Shown: in pieces, positions 32,840 to 44,181 of the stretch | Position numbering within the stretch: position 1 is the stretch's first letter | Layout: every line of letters starts with the position of its first letter | Notes under the pieces: generated by a model | What the model was told of the DNA's origin: nothing | Database searches by the model: none | What the model saw: the letters and a program-made list of their open reading frames with translations, nothing else | Assembly (NCBI RefSeq): GCF_037893015.1 | Contig: NC_133658.1 | Coordinates: 289,297,719-289,361,718 of the forward strand | From: Macrotis lagotis | Taxonomy: Eukaryota > Chordata > Mammalia > Peramelemorphia > Peramelidae | DNA: 64,000 bases | Reading direction: 5' to 3' | Program-made: the position numbers and the translations under genes

Positions 32840-33245
32840 AGTGTGATATAGTGGACTGGCATAGAAGTCAAAAGCTGGATTTAAGTTTTGCCTCTGATGT
32901 TATCCTGGGTGGGGACAGTTAGGTAGTACAGTGGCTATTGTGCTGGATTTTGAATCTGCAAAATTCATCTTCCTGAGTTCAAATCTGGATTCAGACTCTA
33001 GCTGGGTAACCCTGGGCAAGTCACTTACCCCTATTTGCCTCAGTTCTTCATCTATAAAATGAAGTTGGAGAAGGAAATGACAAACTGCTCCAGTATTTCT
33101 ATCAAGAAATCCCCAAATGGGGTCACAAAGAGAGGGACATGACTGAACAGACATCTTGGGTGAATCATTTAAAATCCTTGAATCTCAGTTTCCTTATCTG
33201 TAAAATTAGGGGTCTGGTCTACATGAATTCTGAGATTCCTTATAA
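32840..33245 (+). mobile_element. MIR split by a younger SINE
   Basis: Left half 32840-32911, right half 33153-33245 ('TCTCAGTTTCCTTATCTGTA'). Confidence 0.75.
32912..33152 (+). mobile_element. MAR-type CORE-SINE nested in MIR
   Basis: Head 'GGGACAGTTAGGTAGTACAG', tail 'CCAAATGGGGTCACAAAGAG'. Flanked by ATCCTGGGTG (32902-32911) and ATCTTGGGTG (33153-33162), a 10-bp TSD with one mismatch. Confidence 0.85.
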
Positions 33246-33249
33246 CTCT

Positions 33250-34765
33250 AGAACAATGACACAGGGACTTGGACAATATATGTCATCTCTGTTCCTTCCT
33301 GGGAAAGAAAGTACAGAGTAAAGACATTGCCACATGGCCACTCCACCTGAGAACATACTCAGATAGCTGGGAAGCAAGTGTCTTACTCTAAAGAAAGAAA
33401 GCCTTCTGACTTTTCTAGCAGTTTCCCTCTTTCCTCCAGAAAGAGTTTCAGATTCAAGGGAGCTGTCTTCTTGAGACACAGAAGGGAAGTACTCTCCATT
33501 TTTGTCAGGCTGTTGTTGTGAAGCTGATTTCCATTCCTGGCAGGAGCCAATTGTTCCAAGCATCCCAGAAGTAGCAGGAAGCCATAAAAGGCTGGCTGAT
33601 GCCTTTGGAGAAATTTTATTTTAATCACATTTTTAAGCTATCCCATATGCTAATGGCTCCATATTTTGAATCTTCTGTTTCCTCTTTTTTTGCAAAAAAA
33701 AAAAAATGAATGGCAATCAGTTCGGCAGTGTGAGTTTCATTAGGTCTTCCTTCTTTCCCAGGATTCCTTCCCCTTTTCAGGGTACTAGTAGAACCAATTT
33801 GAACAGATTCTTGAGAATTCATAGCATGAGCATTTACACCTCAGAAATCCCAACTGCTACAAACCAGGTCTTAATTTATTGTCTAGACTTAAGAAAGTGA
33901 TAAGAAAATGTAAATAACGCAATTAAACTAAAGATTGTCATATATACCTCCACCTCCCCTCCCACTCAGAACTAGTTGTTAAACATTTACCAGCATATCC
34001 CTGCCTCCATCCCACCTGGAATAGAAGATTTGGAATTTCAGATCTCAGGACTCTTCATTGAGCTGAACATAGTAATAATGCTATGTCCTGAGACATGCCC
34101 CATGCTGAAGGAGAAAGGAGCTAACTGTTATTCAGGTTTCAGGGTAACCCTTTGAGGACTTTGGACCCTAGGGGTTCTGGGATTTAGCAGGAATTTTGTA
34201 TACTTATGAGACAATAGGGAAATGCCAACTTCTTAACCCATTGAACTCCTAGTGCCATCTGACCATCCCCATAAGGGCATTTTAAATCTGAGGTGTAATA
34301 TCATCCCCATGTAATGATGTTTCCTAATACCTGTTCTTTCACAACCTTTGATCTTGTCTTGAATCTTTTCTGAAGAATTGTTATTGAGGTTTTGAAAATA
34401 CTTCTGAAGGCTCATCTCCTTTTTCAGTTGAACCAGCTGATGCAGGAGGAAGATAGCTCGGTCTAGCTTGAATGGAGAACCCTTGAAATCAGATATGATT
34501 ATTTTGCTTCTTTATCTTCATTGTAGTCTCTCAAGGGAGAGTGACTAAAATCCTCTACCTCTTTGGATTCTTCTCAATGTTTAACACATCATAGGCTTTG
34601 TTTTTGAAGAAAATATGAATTTGGCATACACATTAATACCTATATATATACAAAGAAGCATAGAAAAAGAGCATTATATATAAAACTAGCATCTATTTCC
34701 TATAACTGTAAGGAGAAAACAAGTTAATATTTGTAAAGGGTATCACAAATCTCAAAGTGCAATAT
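33250..34765. other. Unassigned stretch, ORFs without family
   Basis: Overlapping minus-strand ORFs of 81 and 107 codons (33240-33628) show no domain. An A run lies at 33696-33708. Confidence 0.4.
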
Positions 34766-34779
34766 AAAAAATTATCATT

Positions 34780-35020
34780 AGACTGCTTGGTAGCACAGGA
34801 GATAGAATGTTGAGCCTCGTTTTCCTGAGTTCAGATCTGGCCTCAGATATTTATTATGTGACCTTAACTCACTCAACTCTGACTGCCTCAGTTTCCTCAT
34901 CTGAAAAAGGAGTTAGAGAAGGAAATGACAAAGTGCTACAGGATCTTTGCCAGTAAAACCCCAAATGGAGTCATGAAGAGTCAGAGAAAACTGAAACAGC
35001 TGAAAAATAACAACAACCAC
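34780..35020 (+). mobile_element. MAR-type CORE-SINE with perfect TSD
   Basis: TSD AAATTATCATT (34769-34779, 35021-35031). 'CTGGCCTCAGATATTTATTA' and 'CAAATGGAGTCATGAAGAGT' mark the body. Confidence 0.88.
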
Positions 35021-35104
35021 AAATTATCATTGAATTTAACATGGTAATGTCAATACTGCCTTTTTGTCACTTTAAAAAATTTCTTCTCCTCTCTTCTGTG
35101 TATT

Positions 35105-35265
35105 TTTAAATGTTTCATTTTCTTTTTTTTTTAATTTTAGAAGAGTATCACAATTCTTAACCCCCCTCCCTCCATTGGGGAATTTTCTCTCCCCCAAATA
35201 AAAGCTCTCCCTTGTAACAAATATAGTCAATCAAAACAAAGCCACACATTGGCTGTCACATAGTA
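35105..35265 (-). mobile_element. Old LINE 3' UTR, antisense
   Basis: 'CCTCCCTCCATTGGGGAATT', 'CTCTCCCTTGTAACAAATAT' and 'AAGCCACACATTGGC'. Confidence 0.45.
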
Positions 35266-35269
35266 GGTT

Positions 35270-35750
35270 TTCAAGTTAAGTGTTTCTTGATTTCTTAAGT
35301 TAAAACAAGGAATTGGACTTTTGCCTCTTCCTTTGCCTCAGGAGACAGAATGAGAAAAAAACAAAACTCTGGTAACAACAACCCAAAAAACAATTCAGGA
35401 AAAACATTATTACTTGTCATCTGTGACCCACAGCTGGATGACCTCTACAAGAGGCCCAATCCCCAGGACTAGGGGTTGCTTCCTCAAGAGCACATCTGGA
35501 CTATTGGCAGAGAGAGCTTTCCCAGGGCTCCCAGCAAGGCCCTAGACTTTCGGGCCTAGCAGTCCTACTCTTTCACACTATCAATCATATTGTTGGGGCC
35601 TTTTTATGAAATGCAACAGGTAGAAGTCTGAAGCTGCTAGAAGCATGGAAATATTTTATGGTTTAATTAGCAGGAGAAAAGTAGTTCTGAGCAATCCCAG
35701 GAGTATTTCATCATTGGTTGTGATTCAGCTTTTTGGCTAGACCTGGGGAC
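35270..35750. other. Single-copy-looking stretch
   Basis: No repeat recognised. Contains 'TTTAATTAGC', a homeodomain-type word, at about 35662. Confidence 0.35.
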
Positions 35751-35755
35751 CCTAA

Positions 35756-35843
35756 TGTACCTACATGGGCTTTTCATAGATGGGTGTGTATTAGTGTGAC
35801 TGTATGAAAGTGTGTTTATATTTATCTATGTGTGAATATAGGG

Positions 35844-35901
<58 letters not shown>

Positions 35902-35957
35902 TAGTTCAGTTTCCTTATCTAAAAAAGGTCCATCTCTAGTCAAGGCAAAAATCAATT
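35756..35957 (+). repeat. Left arm of a diverged inverted duplication
   Basis: 'ACATGGGCTTTTCATAGATG', 'GTATTAGTGTGACTGTATGA', 'CAGTTTCCTTATCTAAAAAA' and 'GTCAAGGCAAAAATCAATT' all recur, in order, on the opposite strand at 36702-36549. This arm also holds a TA array (35843-35898). Confidence 0.85.
35843..35898. repeat. (TA)n microsatellite
   Basis: About 27 units with one G. Absent from the partner arm at the matching place, where the word 'GGTACATG' stands. Confidence 0.95.
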
Positions 35958-35959
35958 GG

Positions 35960-36230
35960 TAATTATGAAACTCTTATTGTATTAGGCACTGTGCTAAGCA
36001 TTGTGAATACAAATAATACTGGAAAGAAAGAGTCCCTGTTTTCAAGGAGCTTACATTCTAGCGAGGGAAGATTATATAAAAAAGGGAGCAGAAAAGAGGG
36101 TCAGAATAGGAAAGGGGAGAGAAATTAATGAGAAAATCTCAGGAGAATCAGGAGAACAACTTAGAGAGAAATGAAGACATAGCTGGTCAGGACTTCCTAA
36201 AAATAAGGTTTTGGAAGGAACTAATCACAG
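35960..36230 (+). mobile_element. Old unassigned mammalian repeat
   Basis: 'ATTAGGCACTGTGCTAAGCA' and 'TTTCAAGGAGCTTACATTCT', with internal words after them. Confidence 0.6.
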
Positions 36231-36384
36231 GGAGAGGTTATAGTATATGTATGTAAGTATGTATAGTATGCATGTATGTAAAACCTGTTTAACATAAATA
36301 AGATCACAAGGAATATTTAATAATTTATATTTTTATTGAAAAGTTGTTTGAGAGAATTTAGCATAATATACATATGCCAAGAAT

Positions 36385-36500
36385 TCATTCTTTCATTCAT
36401 TGAAGAAACATTTCTTCAATACTGATCTTTTACCAGTTGGTTACTAAAGACAAAAATGAAATGATCTCTGCCTTCAAGGAGTTTATGGAATAAAGATGGT
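36385..36500 (+). mobile_element. Old unassigned mammalian repeat fragment
   Basis: 'AAATGATCTCTGCCTTCAAG' and 'CATTCATTGAAGAAACATTT'. Confidence 0.5.
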
Positions 36501-36548
36501 ACCGTTTCTATGGAATATCCTGTATATATAGAATATGATGCCTTTCCC

Positions 36549-36702
36549 CTAATTTTTTGCCTTGACTTGACCAGACATGGAAGGAACTTTTATAGATAAG
36601 GAAACTGAGCCCTTATTTACATGTACCTATGTTCACACATAAACACATTTTCATAGAATTACACTAATACATACACATCTGTGAAAAGCCCATGTATGTA
36701 CA
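36549..36702 (-). repeat. Right arm of a diverged inverted duplication
   Basis: Reverse complement of 35756-35957 without the TA array. Mismatches are scattered, so the event is old. Confidence 0.85.
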
Positions 36703-36854
36703 GTCTAATTTTTAATGGGTAAACTTAGAATCTCTGCACTGAAAGGTACCTTAGTATTTCTTTTGGGTAAGCCCTAGCAGAAGTATCAATTTCTAGTTCA
36801 ACATTCCTGTAATATTGTTGTTTAGAAAGTTTTTTAGAAAGTTCAATGTTGATA

Positions 36855-37290
36855 GCTTTGTGGTAGCTAGGAGGTGCAGTCATAGACTACCAGGCCTGGA
36901 GTCAGGAAAGCCTGAATTCAAATCTGGTTTCAGATACTAACTGTATGACCCTGAGCAATTTCCTTAACTTCTGTTTGCCTAAGTTTTCCTTAGATGTAAA
37001 ATAGAAGCAATCATAGTGCCTACCTCCCACTGTTGTTGTAAGAATCAAGAGATGGGGGTGGCTAGGTGGTACAGTGGATAGAGCACTGGCCCTGGAGTCA
37101 GGAGTACCTGAGTTCAAATCCGACCTCAGACACTGAATAATTACCTAGCTGTGTGGCCTTGGGCAAGCCACTTAACCCCATTGCCTTGCAAAAACCTAAA
37201 AAAAAAAAAGAATCAAGAGATAACAATTGTAAAGCATTTAATACAATGTCTGGAATGTCAGTACTATAATTAGTTACTCTTTTATTTATT
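36855..37290 (+). mobile_element. MIR split by a WSINE1-like SINE
   Basis: Left part 36855-37053 with 'CCTGGAGTCAGGAAAGCCTG'. Right part 37209-37290 with 'GTAAAGCATTTAATACAATG'. Confidence 0.8.
37054..37208 (+). mobile_element. WSINE1-like SINE nested in MIR, perfect TSD
   Basis: TSD AGAATCAAGAGAT (37041-37053, 37209-37221), 13 of 13 bases. Confidence 0.95.
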
Positions 37291-37449
37291 GTAAAGCACT
37301 TAGCACAATATGTATAGTAATAATAGTTACTGCTATTATTATTATCATATCCCAATTACTTCCTACTCCCTTGACTTCACCTTTATTACTTAAAAAAGAC
37401 AGTTAAACAAAACTAAATCACCCAATGATCACATCAATGAATCATCAAA

Positions 37450-37915
37450 CATTTATTTTTAATGTATTTATTTATTTACAATTTTTCCCCCATCTCACTT
37501 CCCCCCCCACAGAAGGCAGTCTGTTAGTCTTTATATTGTTCCATGGTATACATTGATCTAAGTTGAATGTGATGAGAGAGAAGTAATATCCTTAGAAAAA
37601 TTAAGTATAAGAGATAGTAAAATTATATAATAAGATAATGTTTTTTTTTAATTAAAGGTAATAGTCTTTGGTCTTTGTTCAAACTCCACAATTCTTTCTC
37701 TAAATACAGATGATATTCTCCATTGCAGATAGCCCCAAAATGTCCCTGGATTGTTGCACTGATGGAATGAGCAAGTCCATTAAGGTTGATCATCACCCCA
37801 TGTTGCTGTTAGGGTGTACAGTGTTCTTGTTCTGCTCATCTCACTCAGCATCAGTTCATGCAAATCCTTCTAAGCTTCTTGAATTCCCATCCCTCCTGGT
37901 TTCTAATAGAACAAT
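37450..37915 (-). mobile_element. L1 3' end, antisense
   Basis: C tract 37501-37509, 'AGAAGGCAGTCTGTTAGTCT', then ORF2 end words up to 'CCTCCTGGTTTCTAATAGAA'. Confidence 0.85.
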
Positions 37916-39260
37916 AGTTCAACAAGCATCTATTAAACTTCTCCTAGATGCTAGGCATTGGACTAGGACTATGGATAAAATAGAAAAGGAAAGGACATCT
38001 AGGTGGTACAGTGGATATGGCACCTGCCCTGGAGTCAGGAGGACCTGAGTTCAAATCTGATCTCTGGCACCAACAATTAGCTAGCTATGTCATCTTGGGC
38101 AAGTCATTTAATCCTGTTGTTTTGCAAAAACAAAAAAAAAAGGACAAAAGGAAAACTGTTTCTGACCTCAAGGTGTTTACATTTTAGGGAGACAACAGTT
38201 GCAGAATAATCAATACAGCATATACATGGAAAATTACACAGTAATGAGGTACTATCAGCTAGGAAAATTAGGAAAAAGATATTGCAGTAGCCCTTAATTT
38301 ATTGTTCTGTACCTAGTCTGGGTACCTGAGCTAAACTTCGAATAGTTGGGAATTCCAAAAGGCAAAGATTGAGGAAGGAGATATGTTGTACTCTGGAGTT
38401 GACTGGAGCACAGACTACATGAAGGAAAGCAATCTGTAATCAATACTGGAAAGAGAAGTTGGAGCCAGATTTTGTGTGTGTGTGTGGGGGGGGGGGGTGG
38501 AAGCTTTAAATAATAAACTGAGGAAAGGGTAATAATGACATGGTCAGAGCTATACTTGAAAACTATCAATTTGGTTAACTGCATGGGGGATGAATTGTAG
38601 AGGGGAGAGATTGTATATGTGGAGTAGTCCATTGAGAGGCTGTTGCAATATTCCTGGGAAAAGGAGAGGAGCACATAGACCTGGATGGAGAAATTGGGAC
38701 AGAAATGAGGGATGGTGAGGAAGTAGAATTGGTCAGATTTGGTAACTGATTGGATGGAAAGGATAAGGGATAGTGAAGAGTTAAGAATGATTTGGAGATT
38801 GTAAACCTGAATGATTGGAGGAATGATGGTAATAGGGAAGTAAAACGGAGAGGTGAGCTTAGAGGGGAAAGATAATGAGCCCTGTTTTGGAAAAATTTGA
38901 GGTGATTTTGGTAAAACCAAATGAAAATGTCCTGCAGATTATGTGTAGTTGCAATTCAGGAAAGGTATAAGGTTTAGATATATGATCTGGAGAGTCAGCT
39001 ACATAAATGTGAAAACTGAATCCATGAGAGCTGAGAAAAATCATCTAGAGAGGAAAGAGCTCAGGAAAGAATGCTGGGATACATCTGTCTGTAGAAGGCA
39101 GGACATAGATAATGGAATTGCAAGAAGACTGTGAAGGATCCACCTAAAGGATAGGAAAAGAACTGTGAAGGAAGAAAGACTATCCTATAGGAGGAAATGG
39201 TCAACAGAGGCAGACACTGCTGGAGCTTCAAGGATAGATTAAGCACTAAAGAATGACCTT
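37916..39260 (+). mobile_element. Long copy of the old unassigned repeat
   Basis: The longest copy here. It has the 5' words ('TGCTAGGCATTGGACTAGGA', 'TGACCTCAAGGTGTTTACAT') and an internal region ('GAGAGGCTGTTGCAATATTC', 'ATGATTTGGAGATTGTAAAC', 'GAATCCATGAGAGCTGAG'). A 208-codon antisense ORF inside is not a gene. A SINE (37993-38143) and a GT/G tract (38475-38498) interrupt it. Confidence 0.6.
37993..38143 (+). mobile_element. WSINE1-like SINE in the old repeat
   Basis: 'GGACATCTAGGTGGTACAGT' to 'TTTGCAAAAACAAAAAAAAA'. Diverged. Confidence 0.88.
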
Positions 39261-39261
39261 G

Positions 39262-39913
39262 CAGAGAGCAGAGTACTGAAGTGAGGAAAATGTGTTTCAT
39301 CATCTGGAGCCAGGAGTAATCATCACAATTAATTAGAGCTCAGCTGCCTCCCCAGAATTGTTTTCACTTACATTATTATAGGCATTGTGTGTCTCTTTTT
39401 TGGTTTTGTTTGCTTCATTCCATGTCTTAATCATCATGGATACTCCCAGGACAAATCACAAATCTTTCATATTTTGAAAGATAGGCTACTGCGAACCAAA
39501 CATATTTCACCTGGTGAAGGAGCTTCAGGTGGTGAGCCTGTTCACACTCAGCCAGGTTTAGCTGAACCCCATTTGGAGGATAGTCCATTGCTCAGTGAAT
39601 ATTCAAAGTCTTTGAGGTTGGTTATGTTTACCAGAGGTTGTGTCCTTGTGGTATATAACCTGAGAGATTCCAGTTACATCCAGGACAGGTTGAGGTGTCC
39701 AGAAAGGACTTTAGAGAGATCCTTAAATACTTCCTTGTGTTTTAAATGCAACCAGATTATTTATTTCCTTGCTTCCCGTTCATTGTTTATTATAAAAGAT
39801 GACAAGTTTTAGGGAAGGATCCAATGACAGTGGCATGAATACAATCAGCTAATGGAGTCACATCCACTGTCTCTTCCAGGTCTGAGGTCAGATAGTTCTG
39901 CCATCTGTGAAAT
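39262..39913. other. Unassigned stretch with a 141-codon ORF
   Basis: The ORF at 39387-39812 (plus) starts with hydrophobic residues and includes GEGASGGEPVHTQPG. I recognise no domain or repeat. Its length can arise by chance. Confidence 0.35.
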
Positions 39914-39924
39914 TGATTCCTTGG

Positions 39925-40077
39925 GGGCATGTAGGTGGCGCAGTGGATAGAGCACTGGACCTGGAGTCAGGAGGACCTGAGTTCAAATGTGACCTTGGAC
40001 ACTTAATAATTACCTAGCTGTGTGGCCTTGGGCAAACCACTTAAGCCCCATTGCCTTGCAAAAAAGAAAAGAAAAGA
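39925..40077 (+). mobile_element. WSINE1-like SINE with TSD
   Basis: 10-bp TSD GATTCCTTGG (39915-39924, 40078-40087). The head keeps GTAGGTGGCGCAGTGG. Confidence 0.94.
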
Positions 40078-40114
40078 GATTCCTTGGTATTGGCAATGCC
40101 TCCAACAGCAAAGA

Positions 40115-40262
40115 ATATCAACAAATCAATCATTCAATAAACATTTATTAATTGTCTACAATCTGCCTAAGATTTGGAAATACAAAGACAAAAATGAAAT
40201 AGTTATTGCCCGTAAGGAGCATATAGTCTTATAGGAGAAACAGGATTTACATATAGTAGCAT
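40115..40262 (+). mobile_element. Old unassigned mammalian repeat
   Basis: 'AATAAACATTTATTAATTGT' and 'TTATTGCCCGTAAGGAGCAT'. Confidence 0.5.
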
Positions 40263-40577
40263 ATTCAGAAGTTATTCAAAGTGAATTTAAAAACTGAATA
40301 ATATCACTACTAGGTCTATATCCCAAAGATGTCAAAGAAAAATGAATGTACAAATTATATATACAAAAATATTTATAGCAGTTCTATAAGTGGTAGAAAA
40401 GAATTAGAAAGTAAGGGGGTTGCCTATCAGCTGGGGAATGGCTGAACAAGTTTTGATATTTGAATGCTATTGTACTCTAAGAAATGAAGAGCTGGATGAT
40501 TTCAGAAAAACCTGAGTAAAGCCTTTAAAAATTGATGCAGAGTGAAAAGACTTAGTTACTCTGATCAATAGAATAAT

Positions 40578-40651
40578 CTATTCCCCCCCTTGTACCTCTC
40601 ATCATTTTAAATATATTTGATGTTTAAATAAAAACTTTTATTGATTTAAAA
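40578..40651 (+). mobile_element. 74-bp truncated retro-insert with TSD
   Basis: Perfect TSD AATAGAATAAT (40567-40577, 40652-40662). The insert holds AATAAA (about 40626) and a weak A-rich end, so it looks like the 3' end of some transcript, source unknown. Confidence 0.7.
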
Positions 40652-40734
40652 AATAGAATAATATGCAACAATTCTAAAGGACTCATGATGAGAAATGCTA
40701 TTCACCTCTAGCAAGAGAACTGAGGAATTCTTTT

Positions 40735-41189
40735 TTTATATGAGATTTATTCATTCATTCATTCATTCATTCATTTGTTTGTTTTGAATTTTACAATTTT
40801 CCCCCTAATCTTGCTATCTTGCTTCCCTCCCCTACCCCCCACAGAAGGCAGTCTGTTAGTCTTTATATTGTTTCCATGGTATACACTGATCTAAGTTGAA
40901 TGTGATAAGAGAAATCATATCCTTAAGGAAAAAAAAATACAAGATAGCAAAATTACATAAGAACTTTTTAAAAAATTAAAAGTAATAGTTTTTGGTCTTT
41001 GTTCAAACTCCATAATTCTTTCTTTGAATACAGATGGTATTCTCCAATGTAGATACCCCCAAATTGTGCCTGATTGTTGTACTGATAGAATGAGCAAGTC
41101 CATTAAGGTTGATCATCACCCCCATGTTGCTGGTAGGGTGTACAGTGTTCTTGTGCTTCTGCTCATCTCATTCAGCATCGAGTACTAAT
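40735..41189 (-). mobile_element. L1 3' end, antisense, inside older L1
   Basis: C-rich UTR tract near 40830-40845, 'CAGAAGGCAGTCTGTTAGTC', ending in ORF2-tail words. Its tail side has grown an (ATTC)n run at 40748-40775. Confidence 0.82.
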
Positions 41190-41560
41190 GAATTCTGAGC
41201 ACAAATTGAAGTATAACTTTTTCACTTTATTTTTCTTGCTTATTTTTGGCAACATAGCTAATATGGGAATATGTTTGAATCATTTCACATGTATAATTGA
41301 TATCGTGCTTGCCTTCTCAATGGATGAGGGAGGGGTAGGCAGGAGGGAGAGAATTTAGAACTCAAATTTTTTTAAAAAGTATGCTAAATATAAATAAGTA
41401 ATAAATTTTATTTTTTGGCCTATTCTTTCACAACATGACTAATATTGAAATATATTTTAAATGATTATACATATATAACCTATATCAAATTGCTTACTGT
41501 CTTAGGGAGGGTAGGAGAGGGAGAAAAATGGAACTCAAAAAAATTTTTTTAAATGAATGT

Positions 41561-42345
41561 CAAAAATTTACTTTATAAGTAATAAAAAGAAAACCCAAAG
41601 TGAATGCAGAGCAGTTTTAAGAGGGGGAAAACACCACAGCCAGAAGGACCAGAAAAGGTTTCATGTATAAAGTAGCACTTGATTTTCTTTAAAAAACAAT
41701 TTATTTTTTCAATCAACAAAAATTCACCTTTTCTCCTTCCCACCTTTTTCTTTTCCACTTCACCCCATCCCCAAGATGACTTTAAAGTTCACCTTGAAGG
41801 AAACCAGGAATTCCAAGAGGCAGAGATGTGGAGGGAACACATTCTAGGTACACTACATAGGAGACAGGAGATGGAGGGCTGTATGTTTTTGAATAGCAAG
41901 TCCTTTTTTATCATGTTCCAACTATGTTTAAGGACCTATTCTCAGTGACAGGGAATACAAAATTTAAAAACTGAACCCCTACCTCAAGAAGTTTACATTC
42001 TACTAGCACATGCATTCATAAAGTAGAGAATGAAGATATCCAGATAAATTGCCTGAGGAAAATAATGGGGAAAAAACACTTTGAATTGGGCTTAGTAGGA
42101 AGAGATGGTATCTGATTTGAGCCCTAGGAAAGGTGGAGATGAAGATGGAGTGCATTATAAGCATGAGGTGATAGCCAGAGGTAGGAAATGGAATGATAAA
42201 TTCTGATACCAGCCAGTAGACTAGTGTGGTTGGCACATAGCATGAATAAAAGGGAATAATGAGAAATAGTCCGGAAGGCAGATTGAAATTAAACAGTAAA
42301 AGGCCTTAAATGTCAGGCTCTTGAGTCTTTATTTTTTCCTAGAGG
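41561..42345 (+). mobile_element. Old unassigned repeat, two adjacent pieces
   Basis: 41780-41880 ('CTTGAAGGAAACCAGGAATT') and 41925-42345 ('TACCTCAAGAAGTTTACATT', 'AGCCAGTAGACTAGTGTGGT') both carry the repeat's words. 41690-41775 is a T/C-rich insert. Confidence 0.5.
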
Positions 42346-42350
42346 CATAA

Positions 42351-42371
42351 AAAGAGAGAGAGAGAGAGAGA
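42351..42371. repeat. (GA)n short tract
   Basis: Ten GA units. Confidence 0.9.
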
Positions 42372-42399
42372 CATTAAAAGATACATGCTCAGACCTGTG

Positions 42400-42720
42400 A
42401 TTCATGACTATTAGCTTTATATTTAATTTTTAATTTTATGCAATTTCAATTACATGCATTTTAATGTATGCATTTTAATTACATGCAAACAAAAAATTTT
42501 AACATTTACATTTTATAATTTTGAATTTGAAATTTTATCCCTTCCTTTCTGTTGAGTAGGCAAACAATTTAATATAGATTTATACATGTGCAGTCATGTG
42601 AAATATTTCTAATATTAGTCATGTTTCAAAAGAAAAATAATAATAAAAAATAATAATAATAAACAAAGGGCAAAAAAAGGTATGCTTCATCTGCATCATG
42701 AAATTACCTTGACAATTGTG
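42400..42720 (-). mobile_element. Old LINE 3' UTR, antisense
   Basis: 'GTTGAGTAGGCAAACAATTT', 'ATTAGTCATGTTTCAAAAGA' and 'GTATGCTTCATCTGCATC'. An AATAAT run lies inside. Confidence 0.5.
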
Positions 42721-42724
42721 AGGA

Positions 42725-43540
42725 AGACAGCTTAGACAAGATTGGTTCAGTAAATGAATTAAGAGATTGTAAGAAGTGAGGGTCCAACATTTGTGAAGAT
42801 GGGGATCTGAGAATGGGGTTTGGATTCTAGTTAATAACTTAAAATGTAAGAATAATGGACTTTTGGACAGGGATAGAGTGCATTTACAGAGGGCTAGAAG
42901 AAAAAAGTGAAGACTTTAGACTACAAAGAAAGAGGGAGAAAACTGTATGTGTTCATCTACTAAGAAAGATAAGAGAGAGTGGCTTTATTGTAGGAGGAAT
43001 AAGAATAGTAATGATGCCCAGTGAGTCACAGAAGACAACATCCAAGGATTAAAACCAATGACCTCAAATGTTTTTATACAGAAGTTTACAAAGTATAGGT
43101 GATAGGCAGAGAATCTAACACAGCAGTGTGAGTTTGACCTGATAGATATTATGGAAACCACAGCTAGAACATGGTTCTAGAAGGGTATTCTCTTTCAAAA
43201 GGAAGAAAACAAATAAAAGGAGAGGTGGAATGCCATTGTATAACTGAGTAGATATTTTCATGAGAAAAAAAATTCAGAAAGTGTGGTCTAGAGCATTTGC
43301 ATGAAGATTAATAGGAGGAAGAAACAAGGGGCATTATCACAGAAATATTTTACAGATCACCTGTAGAGAAGGAAATGGATGAGGAGTCCAGAGTGAAGAC
43401 TTAGCAGGAACCAGATAACTAAAACTGAAAAAGAAGTTTGCTATGACAATGATGAGAGACATCAATTAGATGAACTTTCTCTCTGCCAGAGCAGAGAAAC
43501 TAATCATTTCTTGACTTGCTTTAATGATAATTTTGTCCTT
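42725..43540 (+). mobile_element. Probable continuation of the old unassigned repeat
   Basis: Purine-rich sequence with weak but ordered similarity to the internal part of the repeat at 37916. Uncertain. Confidence 0.35.
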
Positions 43541-43544
43541 TAAA

Positions 43545-43985
43545 GCAAGGGTTCTTGGGGTCCATGGACCTATTTCAGGATTGTTAACCTTGACTCAGGC
43601 AACTAGGCTTCATAGTAGATATAGGACTAGGCTTAGAATCACAAGTTCTGAATTCAAATTTTGTCTCACACGTTAGTTAGTATAACTTTGGGAAAGTCAG
43701 TTTATGTGCCTCAGTTTTTTCACCTATAAGAAGGGAATAATAATAATAATAATACCTCTTGTGATTTCTGTGAAGATGAACTGAGATATTTCATAGGAAC
43801 TACTTTGAAAACCTTAAAGCTATATATAAATGCTAGTTATTTTTTAAAAAAATATTTTGATAACTTTAAATATAATTGTTTGCAATTCTATTATTTTATC
43901 CATTTATAAAACATTCTGAAAAGGAATTCATAGACTTCACTAGACTACTGAATGGGTCAACAACACAAATAAGGTTGGGTAGGAA
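43545..43985 (+). mobile_element. Possible hAT-like element split by MIR
   Basis: 'GGGTTCTTGGGGTCCATGGA' at the left and 'AGGAATTCATAGACTTCACT' and 'GGGTCAACAACACAAATAAG' at the right resemble the ends of one old short transposon. The termini are not sharp. Confidence 0.3.
43595..43840 (+). mobile_element. MIR
   Basis: 'GACTAGGCTTAGAATCACAA', 'TTGGGAAAGTCAGTTTATGT' and 'TGTGAAGATGAACTGAGATA'. An (AAT)n run lies in the middle. Confidence 0.75.
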
Positions 43986-44027
43986 GCAATAGAGTGGGAA
44001 GGAAGAGATTTATTCAAGAAGTGATTA

Positions 44028-44181
44028 CAAGGGTGGCTAGGTGTCCCAGTGGATAGAGCACTGGCCTTGGAGTCAGGAGTAACTTGAGTTCAAATCCGGT
44101 CTCAGACACTTAATAATTACCTAGCTGTGTGGACTTGGGCAAGCCACTTAACCCCATTTGCCTTGCAAAATCCTAAAAAAA
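44028..44181 (+). mobile_element. WSINE1-like SINE with perfect TSD
   Basis: TSD AAGAAGTGATTA (44016-44027, 44182-44193). Confidence 0.94.

Larger units (their letters stand above)
40280..41560 (+). mobile_element. Older L1 3' end interrupted twice
   Basis: ORF2 end at 40280-40577 ('AATATTTATAGCAGTTCTAT', 'ATCAGCTGGGGAATGGCTGA'). The UTR follows at 40663-40735 and 41190-41560 ('CACAACATGACTAATATTGA'). Broken by a 74-bp insert and by an antisense L1. Confidence 0.75.

Noticed and set aside
38294..38920. 208-codon ORF on the minus strand
   Set aside because: It is antisense to an old interspersed repeat, passes through a simple GT/G tract, and has no recognisable domain.
39387..39812. 141-codon ORF as a possible gene
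   Set aside because: No domain, no splice context that I can defend, and frame length is compatible with chance.
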